Shown here: one piece after another, positions 1 to 7,902 of the stretch | Position numbering within the stretch: position 1 is the stretch's first letter | Layout: the number at the start of each line of letters is the position of its first letter | Assembly (NCBI RefSeq): GCF_018860805.1 | Contig: NZ_JAHKQR010000011.1 | Location: 1,336,740-1,400,739, forward strand | DNA length: 64,000 nucleotides | From: Aestuariibacter sp. A3R04 | GTDB lineage: Bacteria > Pseudomonadota > Gammaproteobacteria > Enterobacterales > Alteromonadaceae | Reading direction: 5' to 3' | Made by a program: the position numbers and the translations under genes | Notes under the pieces: generated by a model | Databases searched by the model: none | Seen by the model: the letters and a program-made list of their open reading frames with translations, nothing else | Told to the model about the DNA's origin: nothing

Positions 1-16
1 ACTGCTCCATCCCGCG
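1..16 (-). tRNA. tRNA-fMet(CAT), 5' end only, cut by window edge
   Basis: Read on the minus strand, the first 16 bases are CGCGGGATGGAGCAGT. This is the start of an initiator tRNA: C at position 1 (the C1:A72 mismatch of bacterial tRNA-fMet), then a GGG stem and the D-arm start TGGAGCAG. Only the 5' end lies in the window. A promoter sits just upstream. In many gammaproteobacteria a tRNA-fMet gene precedes rimP-nusA-infB, but that part cannot be seen here. Confidence 0.75.
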
Positions 17-53
17 TCCGTATTACTTCTCAGCTTGCGCTTGAGAGGTGCGT

Positions 54-81
54 ATTATACATAGGCGCTTTGTCTTAGCAA
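54..81 (-). promoter_or_regulatory. Promoter of the tRNA-fMet gene
   Basis: On the minus strand a consensus -10 box TATAAT (54-59) lies 16 nt after a -35-like TTGCTA (76-81). It is followed by a GC-rich discriminator (ACGCACC), as is typical of stringently controlled stable-RNA promoters. Transcription would run left into the tRNA. Confidence 0.55.
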
Positions 82-159
82 GGCCTGACTAGCACAATAT
101 TGCATTTTTTTGACCACATGAACAATAAACCAACAAAACGCAGAAATAACCAGCACCCG

Positions 160-459
160 TCAGTGAAAGCTATCCATTTTCTTCGCTAGTTTTATGTCTT
201 TTTCCGATATCCCTCCTGCATCATGGGTAGTGAGGACAACATCCACCTTGTTATAAACGTTAAACCATTCGGGATGATGGTTTAACTTCTCCGCCCAAAT
301 CGCAACTTTAGTCATCCAGCCAAAAGCATCAACAAAATGCTTAAAGCGAAATGTTTTACACAAGGTGTCGTCTACTAGTGTCCACTTGTCATCTTCCGGT
401 AGGTCAGTATTAAGTGAATCAAGCGCCGCTTGGCACTCAGCTTGGGTATATCTAGCCAT
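160..459 (-). CDS. phhB: Pterin-4a-carbinolamine dehydratase (PhhB)
   Basis: The 99-residue cytoplasmic enzyme dehydrates 4a-hydroxytetrahydropterin (EC 4.2.1.96), recycling the pterin cofactor of aromatic amino acid hydroxylases. The family signature is clear: WxxxxxxLxKTFxF near residues 26-41, then the active-site stretch [21 protein letters not shown] with the catalytic HHPEW at about residues 61-65. The length matches the family (95-115 residues). A purine-rich AAGGTAGAG precedes the ATG. No phenylalanine hydroxylase gene is nearby, so the usual phhA partner is elsewhere or absent. Confidence 0.93.
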   Translation of the reverse strand: MARYTQAECQAALDSLNTDLPEDDKWTLVDDTLCKTFRFKHFVDAFGWMTKVAIWAEKLNHHPEWFNVYNKVDVVLTTHDAGGISEKDIKLAKKMDSFH

Positions 460-803
460 CGTTATTCTCTACCTTTTCTTGCCTTTTGATTACTTTGAAT
501 TCAAATGCATCTTTACTCAAGTATTCACGAAACACTTGCGTCTGCACCGCGGACGGAGAAGTTTACGGATCAACTGACACGCCGAAACCCAGTGCAGGAC
601 TGATAGCGGCTTACTTCCCCAAACCGTCCATCGCCCCTATGATGTCCTTTTTCCATAAACGTGAAAAAATTTCACACTTTTATCCCTTCTCATTGTTAAA
701 TTTCGCTTAAAAGCCAATAAATACAGTAGAGTAAACACCGAGTCGTTTTGGTTCGAATTTTGATGTAACCATACCATCAAAAGTAACTAGCGGCCGGAGC
801 ATC
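460..803. other. Intergenic region between divergent phhB and mscS
   Basis: These 344 bases separate the starts of two divergent genes and must hold both promoters. I see no convincing -35/-10 pair, no long inverted repeat and no credible small gene. The only clear element is the GGAG ribosome binding site just before the channel gene. Confidence 0.5.
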
Positions 804-1724
804 ATGGAATTTCCCCAAATCGATAAAGTTTACGCCCTCATAAATGAAAAGCTGCAAACGTGGTTGGAAAGCAGCATTAAACATTTACCCAATATTGTGG
901 TGGCCATCATTATTGCCATTGGCTTTGGGATTCTGGCCAATGTAATAGGGAAAGGAGTGCGCCGGGTACTCACTCGCACCTTTGAATCCAAACAGATTGC
1001 GGAATTACTCACCTCCATTGTAAAAGCGGGGGTCATTTCTGCAGGTATTTTTATTGCCCTTGATTTTGTCGGGCTTCAGGGCACTGTGACTTCACTTCTC
1101 GCTGGTGCTGGTATAGTAGGCCTTGCTATTGGTTTCGCATTCCAGGATCTCACTGAAAACTTTATTGCTGGTATCGCCATGGGGATCAGAAAGCCTTTTG
1201 AAATTGGCGACGTAATAGAAGCTGATGGTGTTTTTGGTAACGTGGAAGCCATCAACCTGAGAAATACCCTGGTCACCACATTTTTTGGTCAGCGAGAGAT
1301 CATTCCCAATAAAATTTTGTTCAGAAACATTCTCACAAATTACAGTGTACTGGGTGTGCGTCGCTTGGAAATACCTGTTGGCATATCCTATGCCGATAGT
1401 CCAGAGCAAGCCAGGGAAGTAATTGTTACCGCATTGAACGACAAAAAATACGTCATTAAAAAAGATGAAACTAATGTATACGCTGAATCATTTGGTGACA
1501 GCAGCGTAAAACTGCTGGTGTGGTTTTGGATTGCCTACCCTGGAGAATTCAATTTTATGGAGGTGCGTCACGATGCCATTGTAACAATCCAAAACGCGTT
1601 GAATGAAGCGGATATATTAATCCCCTTCCCCATCAGAACACTCGATTTCGGTGCTAAGGGGGGCGAAAAACTCAATGATATGTTGTCGCAAAAGGAAAGG
1701 TCCAGTCCGACGAAGAAAACCTGA
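804..1724 (+). CDS. Small-conductance mechanosensitive channel, MscS family
   Basis: A 306-residue inner-membrane channel that opens under membrane tension during hypo-osmotic shock. There are hydrophobic segments at about residues 30-50 and 72-92. The pore-lining TM3 follows, with the small-residue pattern SLLAGAGIVGLAIGFAFQDL (about 97-116). The MscS beta domain contains KPFEIGD and the NTLVTTFFGQREIIPNKIL stretch. Length is close to the E. coli protein (286). The start is supported by GGAG 7 nt upstream. It stands alone, with no operon partner. Functional MscS activity is inferred from the family. Confidence 0.92.
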   Translation: MEFPQIDKVYALINEKLQTWLESSIKHLPNIVVAIIIAIGFGILANVIGKGVRRVLTRTFESKQIAELLTSIVKAGVISAGIFIALDFVGLQGTVTSLLAGAGIVGLAIGFAFQDLTENFIAGIAMGIRKPFEIGDVIEADGVFGNVEAINLRNTLVTTFFGQREIIPNKILFRNILTNYSVLGVRRLEIPVGISYADSPEQAREVIVTALNDKKYVIKKDETNVYAESFGDSSVKLLVWFWIAYPGEFNFMEVRHDAIVTIQNALNEADILIPFPIRTLDFGAKGGEKLNDMLSQKERSSPTKKT

Positions 1725-1953
1725 CCTATGAGTGAACATTGTTCATGTTTGAGGGCGTAAGCCATGATGATAAAGCGTTGCTCTATACTAACGTGGTATC
1801 TGTAGCACCCCTCAGTTGCAGTTCACCTGCGACCAAAGTATAAGTCTGTATACCAAAGTATTATCGCTATTCTTTTCTCATCGTTATTTTTTTTGTTTAA
1901 TTAAACCCGAACAAACAACACAACTTTTTAAACAACTATTCGAGGAATTAACC

Positions 1954-2349
1954 ATGTTGAAAATTGTTAAGACTTCTTTTGCAGTAGCAGCAATGGGTTT
2001 AGGTTTTACTGGCGTAGCGCAAGCTAACATCAACGACGCACTGGCTAACATTTGTACAATCGTACAAGCTGATGACAAGGGTGAGCTGCGCAAAAAGATT
2101 CGACTTGTAGAGTCTGACTATCGCTTAAAGCTGCGTGATTACTACTCTGGCATTTCATGTGGTGGTAATAGTCTAATCAGAACAGCGATTTTGAACAACG
2201 CTGTTGAAGCAGGTACATTGCTGGTGAAAAAGATGCCAAAAAATGACCTGACAGCTCCTGAAAAAGATGGCAAAACACTTCAGGCATGGGTTTCTGAAGG
2301 TGGTTACCAAGACAACCCTATCGCAGGTGAATTGGCCAAACGCCTCTAA
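1954..2349 (+). CDS. DUF3718 small secreted protein
   Basis: A 131-residue protein with a clear signal peptide (MLKIVKTSFAVAAMGLGF then GVAQA, cleavage near residue 24). A mature domain of about 107 residues follows, with two cysteines (NICTIV and GISCGG) that could form one disulfide. It matches the DUF3718 family of Alteromonadales and Vibrionales, which has no known function. I chose ATG 1954, preceded by CGAGGA, over the in-frame start at 1816, which would put about 46 non-secretory residues before the signal peptide. A two-hairpin element with a terminator follows 31 nt after the stop. Confidence 0.82.
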   Translation: MLKIVKTSFAVAAMGLGFTGVAQANINDALANICTIVQADDKGELRKKIRLVESDYRLKLRDYYSGISCGGNSLIRTAILNNAVEAGTLLVKKMPKNDLTAPEKDGKTLQAWVSEGGYQDNPIAGELAKRL

Positions 2350-2380
2350 CACTCTGCTCTCCATATTTCAAAAACCATTT

Positions 2381-2440
2381 CAACATGGTAACGGGTGAAA
2401 ACCCGTTTACAAAAAGCGGCGGTAACGCCGCTTTTATCTA
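2381..2440 (+). repeat. Two-hairpin 3' element, copy 1
   Basis: CAACATGGTA (2381-2390) is followed by a hairpin AACGGGT/ACCCGTT with a GAAA tetraloop (2390-2407). The terminator hairpin AAAAGCGGCG/CGCCGCTTTT with a GTAA loop comes next (2412-2435). The element begins 31 nt after the stop of the DUF3718 gene. Two further copies follow at 2562 and 3097. Confidence 0.6.
2412..2435 (+). terminator. Rho-independent terminator after DUF3718 gene
   Basis: A perfect 10-bp stem AAAAGCGGCG/CGCCGCTTTT encloses a GTAA loop, with the T tract inside the right arm. It is symmetrical, so it could act on both strands. Confidence 0.85.
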
Positions 2441-2561
2441 TTAATAAAAAAATCAATCACTTAAAATAAGAGTTTGGGTATCCCGTAAAATACCAAATAT
2501 ATGGTTTTCACGACAGTTCCACTGAGGTACCTCCTATTAAAATTCTGCTGGCAACCCCGTT

Positions 2562-2619
2562 CAACATGGTATGTGGGTTTACCCACGTTTGGCGCTTCAC
2601 TGCGTGGAGCGCATTTTTT
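2562..2619 (+). repeat. Two-hairpin 3' element, copy 2 (orphan)
   Basis: CAACATGGTA (2562-2571) is followed by hairpin GTGGG/CCCAC with a TTTA loop (2573-2586). A terminator hairpin (2592-2612) with a 9-bp stem including one G-T pair and a TGC loop follows, then six Ts (2614-2619). No gene is evident directly upstream, unlike copies 1 and 3. Confidence 0.5.
2592..2619 (+). terminator. Intrinsic terminator of element copy 2
   Basis: Stem GCGCTTCAC/GTGGAGCGC (one T-G wobble) with a 3-nt loop, followed by A and six Ts. A convincing terminator with no visible upstream gene, which suggests a short transcript ends here. Confidence 0.65.
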
Positions 2620-2789
2620 ACACAAACGAAAACTCGCAACTATTTGAAAAATAACAAATTTAGAAAATTTCTGTATTATTTTATATACTTTGGTATTACT
2701 CTCGTATTTCCCTTCATCGAGGTTTTAAATTGTAATAGCTATATAGGCAATTACGCCGACGCACGTCATTCTTTGAAGGAACCAAAACA

Positions 2790-3065
2790 ATGAAAATAGT
2801 AAAGACAGTAGCAGCAATACTTCCCATACTGATTTCATTCGGATGTTTAGCGACACCAGCAGAACACGATGGTGGAATGACAGTAGATACTGCATTGCAA
2901 AAGAAAGCACGCCAATCAAAACAGACTGCATTGTATCCATTGTACAACGACGTAAAATCCACAACTCACCAAAGTAGTGAGCAGCAAGCGACACGCGGCC
3001 AACACAATAAACCCATGCTGTTAAAATCACTACCCAGTGCCTTGCTTGCTCGTCCTCAGCGCTAG
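2790..3065 (+). CDS. Small secreted protein, unknown family
   Basis: A 91-residue protein starting MKIVKTVAAILPILISFGC, a good signal sequence. The stretch SFGC is a poor lipobox, so lipoprotein status is doubtful. The mature part is polar, rich in Gln, Lys, Ser and His, and resembles no family I know. The start resembles that of the DUF3718 protein (MLKIVKT), and both genes are followed at exactly 31 nt by the same two-hairpin element, so the transcription units may be related by duplication. AAGGAA lies 9 nt before the ATG. Confidence 0.5.
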   Translation: MKIVKTVAAILPILISFGCLATPAEHDGGMTVDTALQKKARQSKQTALYPLYNDVKSTTHQSSEQQATRGQHNKPMLLKSLPSALLARPQR

Positions 3066-3096
3066 TTTCGTCAAAACAAAAAAGGTGTAGACCTTT

Positions 3097-3156
3097 CATC
3101 ATGGTAAGCAGGGCCCCCCCTGTACCTCCACGGCTCCGTAAGGAGCCGTTTTTTAT
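3097..3156 (+). repeat. Two-hairpin 3' element, copy 3
   Basis: CATCATGGTA (3097-3106) is followed by hairpin CAGGG/CCCTG (3109-3122) and then the terminator hairpin ACGGCTCC/GGAGCCGT with a GTAA loop and T tract (3130-3154). It starts 31 nt after the stop of the preceding small gene, the same distance as copy 1. Confidence 0.6.
3130..3154 (+). terminator. Rho-independent terminator after 91-residue gene
   Basis: An 8-bp stem ACGGCTCC/GGAGCCGT with a GTAA tetraloop runs into TTTTTTATT. Confidence 0.88.
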
Positions 3157-3277
3157 TGCTTGCGAACAAACTACACGCCATTCACTGATGAATCACAGGC
3201 CGTTTTAGGCAGAGTTAAGCTCGTTGTTCAGCAAAACAGACACACCACCTAAAAGTGCCCATAATTACACATCTTCA

Positions 3278-3319
3278 TTGAACGAGATCAATACACTCGG
3301 CGCGCCATACCCCTACACT
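3278..3319 (+). promoter_or_regulatory. FNR/Anr box and -10 box upstream of hemN
   Basis: TTGAACGAGATCAA (3278-3291) matches the FNR consensus TTGAT-N4-ATCAA in 9 of 10 positions. A -10-like TACACT lies at 3314-3319. If transcription starts at about 3326, the box centre (3284.5) is at -41.5, the exact position for class II FNR activation. This fits the known anaerobic induction of hemN. Confidence 0.7.
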
Positions 3320-3351
3320 CGTGATTCTTTAGTCAATATCGAGTGTATTCA

Positions 3352-4722
3352 ATGTCTGTGCAAAGTCTATTCAATGAACCGCTGTTAAATAAATACAACA
3401 TAAACGGTCCACGCTACACATCCTATCCCACAGCATTGGAATTTGGACCTCTCACCCAAAAGCTTCCACTCAAAGACGCGTTTGTACAATCGCAGCAACA
3501 GGCTCTGTCGTTATATATCCATATCCCTTTTTGCCATCAGTTGTGCTACTACTGTGGATGCAATAAAGTTGTTACCCGTCACCAGGACAAAGCCGACCGC
3601 TATTTGGATTACCTGGAAAAAGAAATTAGACAACTCCCTGTTTGTGCAAAAGCACCTCCTGTCAAACAAATTCACCTAGGAGGGGGATCGCCAAGCTTTC
3701 TTACACTTGCTCAACATACGCGATTAATCGCCCTGCTCACCACTCATTTCTCAGTAGAGAAAGGTGCACAAAAGAGTATCGAAATTGACCCAAGAGGTGT
3801 TACCACCGAATACCTTAGCGGCCTATCTAAACTGGGATTTAACCGTGTGAGCATTGGCGTGCAGGACACCACTGAAAAAGTTCAGGAAGCTATAAATCGG
3901 GTGCAGGACACTTCACACATTGCAACATTGGTAAAACACGCAAAGCAACTTGGCATGACATCGGTAAACCTAGACTTAATTTACGGTTTGCCCCACCAAA
4001 CGCTTTCGAGCTTTACCGAAACGCTGAGCCACGTACTCACCATGCGACCACAGCGAGTGTCATTGTTCAGTTATGCCCACTTGCCTGCGCGCTTTGCTGC
4101 ACAAAGAAAGATTGATAACGCTTGGCTGCCCCAAGCGCAAAGTAAAACGGCACTGATGAAGCTGGCCATGGAAACGTTAAATGGAGCCGGTTACGAGCTC
4201 ATTGGCATGGACCATTTTGCCCTTCCTGACGATGAACTCGCAAAGGCACAGCGCAGTGGCACACTGCACCGAAACTTCCAGGGGTACACAACCATGGGCG
4301 ATCTGGATTTGCTGGGCTTAGGCGTATCGTCCATAAGCGCAGTAGGCCCGGCTTACCTGCAAAATCCGAAAACACTGAATGATTATTACAGCAAACTGGA
4401 CGAGGGCAAACCTAGTCAGCATCACGGCTGTTTTCTCTCTTCAGATGACCAAATAAGACGCTACATCATTCAACAACTTATGTGTAATTTAGCGCTCAGC
4501 GTCAACGACGTAGAAAACCGTTTTGCGATTAATTTTGCCAATTATTTCAAAGAAGAACTGACTGAGCTACAGGCGTTTGTAGACGACGGACTATTAACCG
4601 TAACGCCTCACGCGATTTTCGCAACCTCTAGCGCTCGGCTTTTGATTCGGGTTATCGCTATGACATTTGATGCGTACCTAGCCAGTAAGAAAAATCTACA
4701 CCGGTATTCCCGGGTTATTTGA
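3352..4722 (+). CDS. hemN: Oxygen-independent coproporphyrinogen III dehydrogenase (HemN)
   Basis: A radical-SAM enzyme (456 residues, EC 1.3.98.3) that converts coproporphyrinogen III to protoporphyrinogen IX without oxygen, in the cytoplasm. The N-terminus MSVQSLFNEPLLNKYNINGP continues into RYTSYPTALEF as in E. coli HemN. The 4Fe-4S/SAM motif is in IHIPFCHQLCYYCGCNKV (CxxxCxxCxC) near residues 57-67. GGGSPSFL follows, and the C-terminus ends in the family-typical HRYSRVI. I chose ATG 3352 over GTG 3343 because it matches the family N-terminus. Its stop (4720-4722) directly abuts the modC stop on the other strand. An FNR box lies upstream. Confidence 0.95.
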   Translation: MSVQSLFNEPLLNKYNINGPRYTSYPTALEFGPLTQKLPLKDAFVQSQQQALSLYIHIPFCHQLCYYCGCNKVVTRHQDKADRYLDYLEKEIRQLPVCAKAPPVKQIHLGGGSPSFLTLAQHTRLIALLTTHFSVEKGAQKSIEIDPRGVTTEYLSGLSKLGFNRVSIGVQDTTEKVQEAINRVQDTSHIATLVKHAKQLGMTSVNLDLIYGLPHQTLSSFTETLSHVLTMRPQRVSLFSYAHLPARFAAQRKIDNAWLPQAQSKTALMKLAMETLNGAGYELIGMDHFALPDDELAKAQRSGTLHRNFQGYTTMGDLDLLGLGVSSISAVGPAYLQNPKTLNDYYSKLDEGKPSQHHGCFLSSDDQIRRYIIQQLMCNLALSVNDVENRFAINFANYFKEELTELQAFVDDGLLTVTPHAIFATSSARLLIRVIAMTFDAYLASKKNLHRYSRVI

Positions 4723-5736
4723 TCACCTGAGCTTAAACCTGGCCGTGACGGCTTCTCCTGGAGTAAAGCCCAACCTGTCCTGAGAGAGCTGACTTATGAG
4801 CGCGAATAGCCGTTGATGACCGGCTTTGAGCGTAACCATGACTTGCCCTTCCCGGGGCTCAGAAACGTGTTCCACGGAACAGGGTATACTATTCACTATG
4901 GAGGACGACAGTGCGGCCTCACGGTCTATACTGACATCCCTGGCATCTACAGTTAACGTAGCGTTGTTCCCTTCAATATAAGGGTGGCGAGCATAAATAT
5001 GGTAGTGCTCACAACTAATTTCATAGCAAGCATGGGCACTAAGTGTTGCTGATAGATGCCCTTTTAACACTGAAAATGGAAATTCAAACTCCGAGGCCTC
5101 TTCGGTAATGGCTGCAATTACCTCCCCGGCCCTCCCCTGATGGATCATGGCTCCACGTTCTAACCAGGCCATATACTCACAATACAATGCCAATTCCCTA
5201 AGGTCATGGGATACCATTAGCACGCGCAACCCTTTGGCAGCTAACGAAGACAAATACCGCAAGACACTGTGTTTTAGCTTGCTGTCCATGGCACTGACGG
5301 GCTCGTCCAGTAACAGAATATCGGGTGAATTAAGCAAAGCTCTGGCAATCGCCACTCGCTGAGCCTCTCCGCCTGATAGCGAATCTGGCATCCGCGTCAT
5401 CAGGTGACTGCACTGACACCCCAATACCACCTCGTCGAAGTGATAGATTTGTTGACGGGCAAAATCCGCTGCCAAAAGCAGGTTTTGCCCCACAGACAAA
5501 TGAGGAAAAAGCAGGCTGTCCTGAAACACCAGACCAACTCTGGCTTTGCCGGGCAGCGGGCCTCCCCAGCACCCACTAACACTGGCTTTTTTGTTCAGTC
5601 CGGCAAGACACCGAAGTAAAGAAGACTTACCAGCCCCCGAGGGGCCGCTCACTCCAATAAAATTTGCTTGTTCGGGAAAAGATAAACTGGCGTGTAATGC
5701 CAGTCCCGGCAATTCTGCTTTTACTAGGACTTCCAT
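4723..5736 (-). CDS. modC: Molybdate ABC transporter ATP-binding protein (ModC)
   Basis: The 337-residue ATPase of the molybdate importer acts on the cytoplasmic face. Walker A GPSGAGKSS is at residues 31-39. The signature LSGGEAQRVAIARAL and Walker B DILLLDEPVSAMD follow, and the D-loop and switch histidine (MVSHDL) are present. A C-terminal TOBE/Mop-like domain of about 120 residues is expected to bind molybdate for trans-inhibition. It overlaps modB by 13 bp and is the last gene of the moa-mod operon. No hairpin separates it from the converging hemN. Confidence 0.95.
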   Translation of the reverse strand: MEVLVKAELPGLALHASLSFPEQANFIGVSGPSGAGKSSLLRCLAGLNKKASVSGCWGGPLPGKARVGLVFQDSLLFPHLSVGQNLLLAADFARQQIYHFDEVVLGCQCSHLMTRMPDSLSGGEAQRVAIARALLNSPDILLLDEPVSAMDSKLKHSVLRYLSSLAAKGLRVLMVSHDLRELALYCEYMAWLERGAMIHQGRAGEVIAAITEEASEFEFPFSVLKGHLSATLSAHACYEISCEHYHIYARHPYIEGNNATLTVDARDVSIDREAALSSSIVNSIPCSVEHVSEPREGQVMVTLKAGHQRLFALISQLSQDRLGFTPGEAVTARFKLR

Positions 5737-6401
5737 GCAGATACTCCGTTGCGGTTGAAGCGATACATGAGCCCCATCATGACAAAAGAAAATATCAGTA
5801 AGCCAAAGGCCAGAAGATGAGCACGACTGTAGTCAAGGGCTTCGACATGTTCGAATAACGCGATAGACAATACCTGAGTCTCTCCAGGAATGTTACCACC
5901 AATCATTAATACCACGCCAAATTCACCCACTGTGTGGGCAAAACTCAGTCCCAGCGCAACCACAAACGCTGGCTTGCAAATGGGCATAACGATGCGTCTA
6001 AAACAGGACCATTTTGACATGCCAAGCGTTCTCGCTACGTCTATGTAACGACTGTCCAACTGAATGAAACTGGCGTAAAGCGGTTGTACGGCAAATGGCA
6101 GCGAATACACGACAGAGCCAGCAACTAGGCCGGCAAAAGAAAAAGCGAGCTGCTCCCCCACCAGCGCTTGCCATAGTTGCCCGCCGATAGCGTTGGGGGA
6201 AAAAACGACGAGAAGATAAAACCCAAGCACAGTGGGAGGAAGTACCAACGGCAAGGCGACCACCGCCAATACCCAGTGCTTTGCTTTGTGCTTCCAACGA
6301 GAGAGTTTCCACGCAAGAGGAACCGCAATTAGCATTAAAATAATACTGGTTGCCGTTGCTAATTTTGCAGTGAGCAAAATGGCAGAAAGATCAGCGTCCA
6401 A
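5724..6401 (-). CDS. modB: Molybdate ABC transporter permease (ModB)
   Basis: A 225-residue inner-membrane permease with about five hydrophobic segments. The EAA-type loop is YIDVARTLGMSKWSCFRRIV, the ATPase docking site. I place the start at TTG 6401: the strong ribosome binding site AGGGAGG sits 5 nt before it, and the resulting protein begins at DADLSAILLTAK, matching family N-termini. An upstream in-frame ATG at 6434 would overlap modA by 44 bp and lacks such a site. With TTG, modB overlaps the end of modA by 11 bp. The non-ATG start may tune permease level. Confidence 0.92.
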   Translation of the reverse strand: MDADLSAILLTAKLATATSIILMLIAVPLAWKLSRWKHKAKHWVLAVVALPLVLPPTVLGFYLLVVFSPNAIGGQLWQALVGEQLAFSFAGLVAGSVVYSLPFAVQPLYASFIQLDSRYIDVARTLGMSKWSCFRRIVMPICKPAFVVALGLSFAHTVGEFGVVLMIGGNIPGETQVLSIALFEHVEALDYSRAHLLAFGLLIFSFVMMGLMYRFNRNGVSAWKS

Positions 6402-7173
6402 AGCTACCTCCCTGCTGTTTTTTTGCAGCGCCATATCCCCAGTTTTTTAATCTGGACTGGACGTCTTTAGACAGTAAATACTGCATAAATCGACGCGCTG
6501 CATATGGGTGCTCCGCCCTTTTTACAATAACCATAGACTGGACGATCGGGGCATACCAGTGCGCCGGTGGAATGACGTAGTTGACTTCAGATTGCATGGC
6601 AAGAGACAAGGAAACAAAAGCGGCGTCGACATGCTCGGTTTGAAAATACTGCATCGCTTGCAAAACGTTTTGCCCCTTCACAAATCGGCGATTGCTATCT
6701 GGCTCCAGTTGGATAATTACAGATTGCGCGGCACTGCCGTAGGGTGCCAAGCGCGGGTTCGCTAGCGCAACAACGGCTTTTTCATTTTGCTCAAGAAAGT
6801 GTGCCACCGATGAGATCGGTGCACCGCGATAAACGAAGGCCAGCTTTCCTCTTGCGTAGGGTTTTAAATTTTGTCCGTCTGCTTTACCGTTTTTCACCAA
6901 AGCCTCTGGACGCACCGTATCTGCCGATAAAAAAACATCGAAAGGCGCACCGTGAATTATTTGCGCATAGAGCGCACCACTTGAACCTACAGTTATAACG
7001 GGTTTGATGTTGGTTTTGTTCTGAAATTCTGCTGCCAGCGCTTTTAAAGGTTGAGCAAAATTGGCTGCCACCGCAATGTGTACTGTATTTTGTGGCGATG
7101 CAGCCTGCGCAGATCCGATACACAGGAGCAGAAAACACGTCAATAAACCGTACACTCCGTTTTTCCACTTCAC
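6391..7173 (-). CDS. modA: Periplasmic molybdate-binding protein (ModA)
   Basis: A 260-residue substrate-binding protein that delivers molybdate to ModBC. The signal peptide (MKWKNGVYGLLTCFLLLCIG then SAQA) ends near residue 24. The family start VHIAVAANFAQPL, the GSSGALYAQI oxyanion-binding stretch and APFDVFLSADT are all clear. The start is GTG 7173, immediately after the moaE stop (TGA-GTG junction), with AGGAG 9 nt upstream. It is fused translationally to the cofactor operon, so molybdate uptake and cofactor synthesis are probably co-expressed. Confidence 0.95.
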   Translation of the reverse strand: MKWKNGVYGLLTCFLLLCIGSAQAASPQNTVHIAVAANFAQPLKALAAEFQNKTNIKPVITVGSSGALYAQIIHGAPFDVFLSADTVRPEALVKNGKADGQNLKPYARGKLAFVYRGAPISSVAHFLEQNEKAVVALANPRLAPYGSAAQSVIIQLEPDSNRRFVKGQNVLQAMQYFQTEHVDAAFVSLSLAMQSEVNYVIPPAHWYAPIVQSMVIVKRAEHPYAARRFMQYLLSKDVQSRLKNWGYGAAKKQQGGSFGR

Positions 7174-7653
7174 TCAACGCGACTCCTTTGTACCGGACGC
7201 TTCCTGCAACCACTTCATTGCAGCCAATTCGTCAGTGTGCTTCTTGTGTACCCAAACGCCCCTGCCTCCTTGGTATTCTTTTTTCCACAAAGGAACTGAT
7301 TGTTTAAGCATATCCATCATATAACTTGCCCCATCAAACGCGGCCTGCCGATGGTAAGCACTGGTACCGACCCACACTATCACCTCGTGATTGGCAATAT
7401 CACCGACCCGGTGCACAATGCCCGCATTCAGCAAGTCGAAGCGAGTGTTGGCCGCACAAAGCAACTGGTTGAGGGCTTTTTCTGTCATCCCTGGATAATG
7501 CTCCAGATGTATACCGTCGATACACCCAGCGTGATTAAAATCTCTGACCAACCCACAAAAGGTTACAATAGCCCCTGCGTTAGTGCTGTGTTCGTGTAGT
7601 CGGTTTTGATATCCGTTAATATCAAGCGTGTGCTGACAAACATCAACGAACAT
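7174..7653 (-). CDS. moaE: Molybdopterin synthase catalytic subunit (MoaE)
   Basis: The 159-residue large subunit of molybdopterin synthase (EC 2.8.1.12) puts two sulfurs into precursor Z using thiocarboxylated MoaD. Visible signatures are GAIVTFCGLVRD, LEHYPGM, HRVGDI, VWVGTSAYHRQAAF and PLWKKE with the catalytic lysine. Its ATG immediately follows the moaD stop (TAA-ATG), with GGAGG just upstream inside moaD. Translational coupling with moaD fits the 2:2 complex. Confidence 0.96.
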   Translation of the reverse strand: MFVDVCQHTLDINGYQNRLHEHSTNAGAIVTFCGLVRDFNHAGCIDGIHLEHYPGMTEKALNQLLCAANTRFDLLNAGIVHRVGDIANHEVIVWVGTSAYHRQAAFDGASYMMDMLKQSVPLWKKEYQGGRGVWVHKKHTDELAAMKWLQEASGTKESR

Positions 7654-7902
7654 TTAACCTCCTGTTACCGGTGGAAAAAACGCCACTTCGGTGCCGTCGG
7701 ATACTAATGTATTGTCATCAGAAACAGCTTGCTCCACAGCACATAGCACACCGGATTCAAGCACTTCACGCCACAGGGCCGATCGCTGACTCAACAGCTC
7801 CTTTATTTCGCTGACGGTAGCCGTTGGTGTCGACAACGACAAGGTAAAAGTATCCTCGCCGGTAACCTCTCTGACCTGTGCGAACGCTCTCACTGTAATC
7901 AT
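7654..7902 (-). CDS. moaD: Molybdopterin synthase sulfur carrier subunit (MoaD)
   Basis: An 82-residue ubiquitin-fold sulfur carrier ending in FFPPVTGG. The terminal GG is adenylated by MoeB, then thiocarboxylated. I start at ATG 7902, which overlaps the moaC stop in an ATGA. A longer frame upstream would add 24 basic residues inside moaC and does not match the family length (about 81). MoeB, its activating enzyme, is encoded divergently just upstream of the operon. Confidence 0.93.
   Translation of the reverse strand: MITVRAFAQVREVTGEDTFTLSLSTPTATVSEIKELLSQRSALWREVLESGVLCAVEQAVSDDNTLVSDGTEVAFFPPVTGG

Larger units (their letters stand above)
2350..2789. other. Intergenic region holding two copies of a two-hairpin element
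   Basis: The 440-base gap contains copy 1 (from 2381) and copy 2 (from 2562) of the repeated element described separately. Copy 2 has no recognisable gene before it. The stretch 2440-2560 is AT-rich and may be a decayed gene or a short RNA. The last 150 bases are AT-rich promoter-like sequence for the next small gene. Confidence 0.5.

Noticed and set aside
1816..1953. N-terminal extension of the DUF3718 protein
   Set aside because: It would bury the signal peptide and has no ribosome binding site.
2562..2706. Plus-strand frame through element copy 2 as a protein
   Set aside because: It starts without a ribosome binding site, runs through the terminator hairpin and has no recognisable composition.
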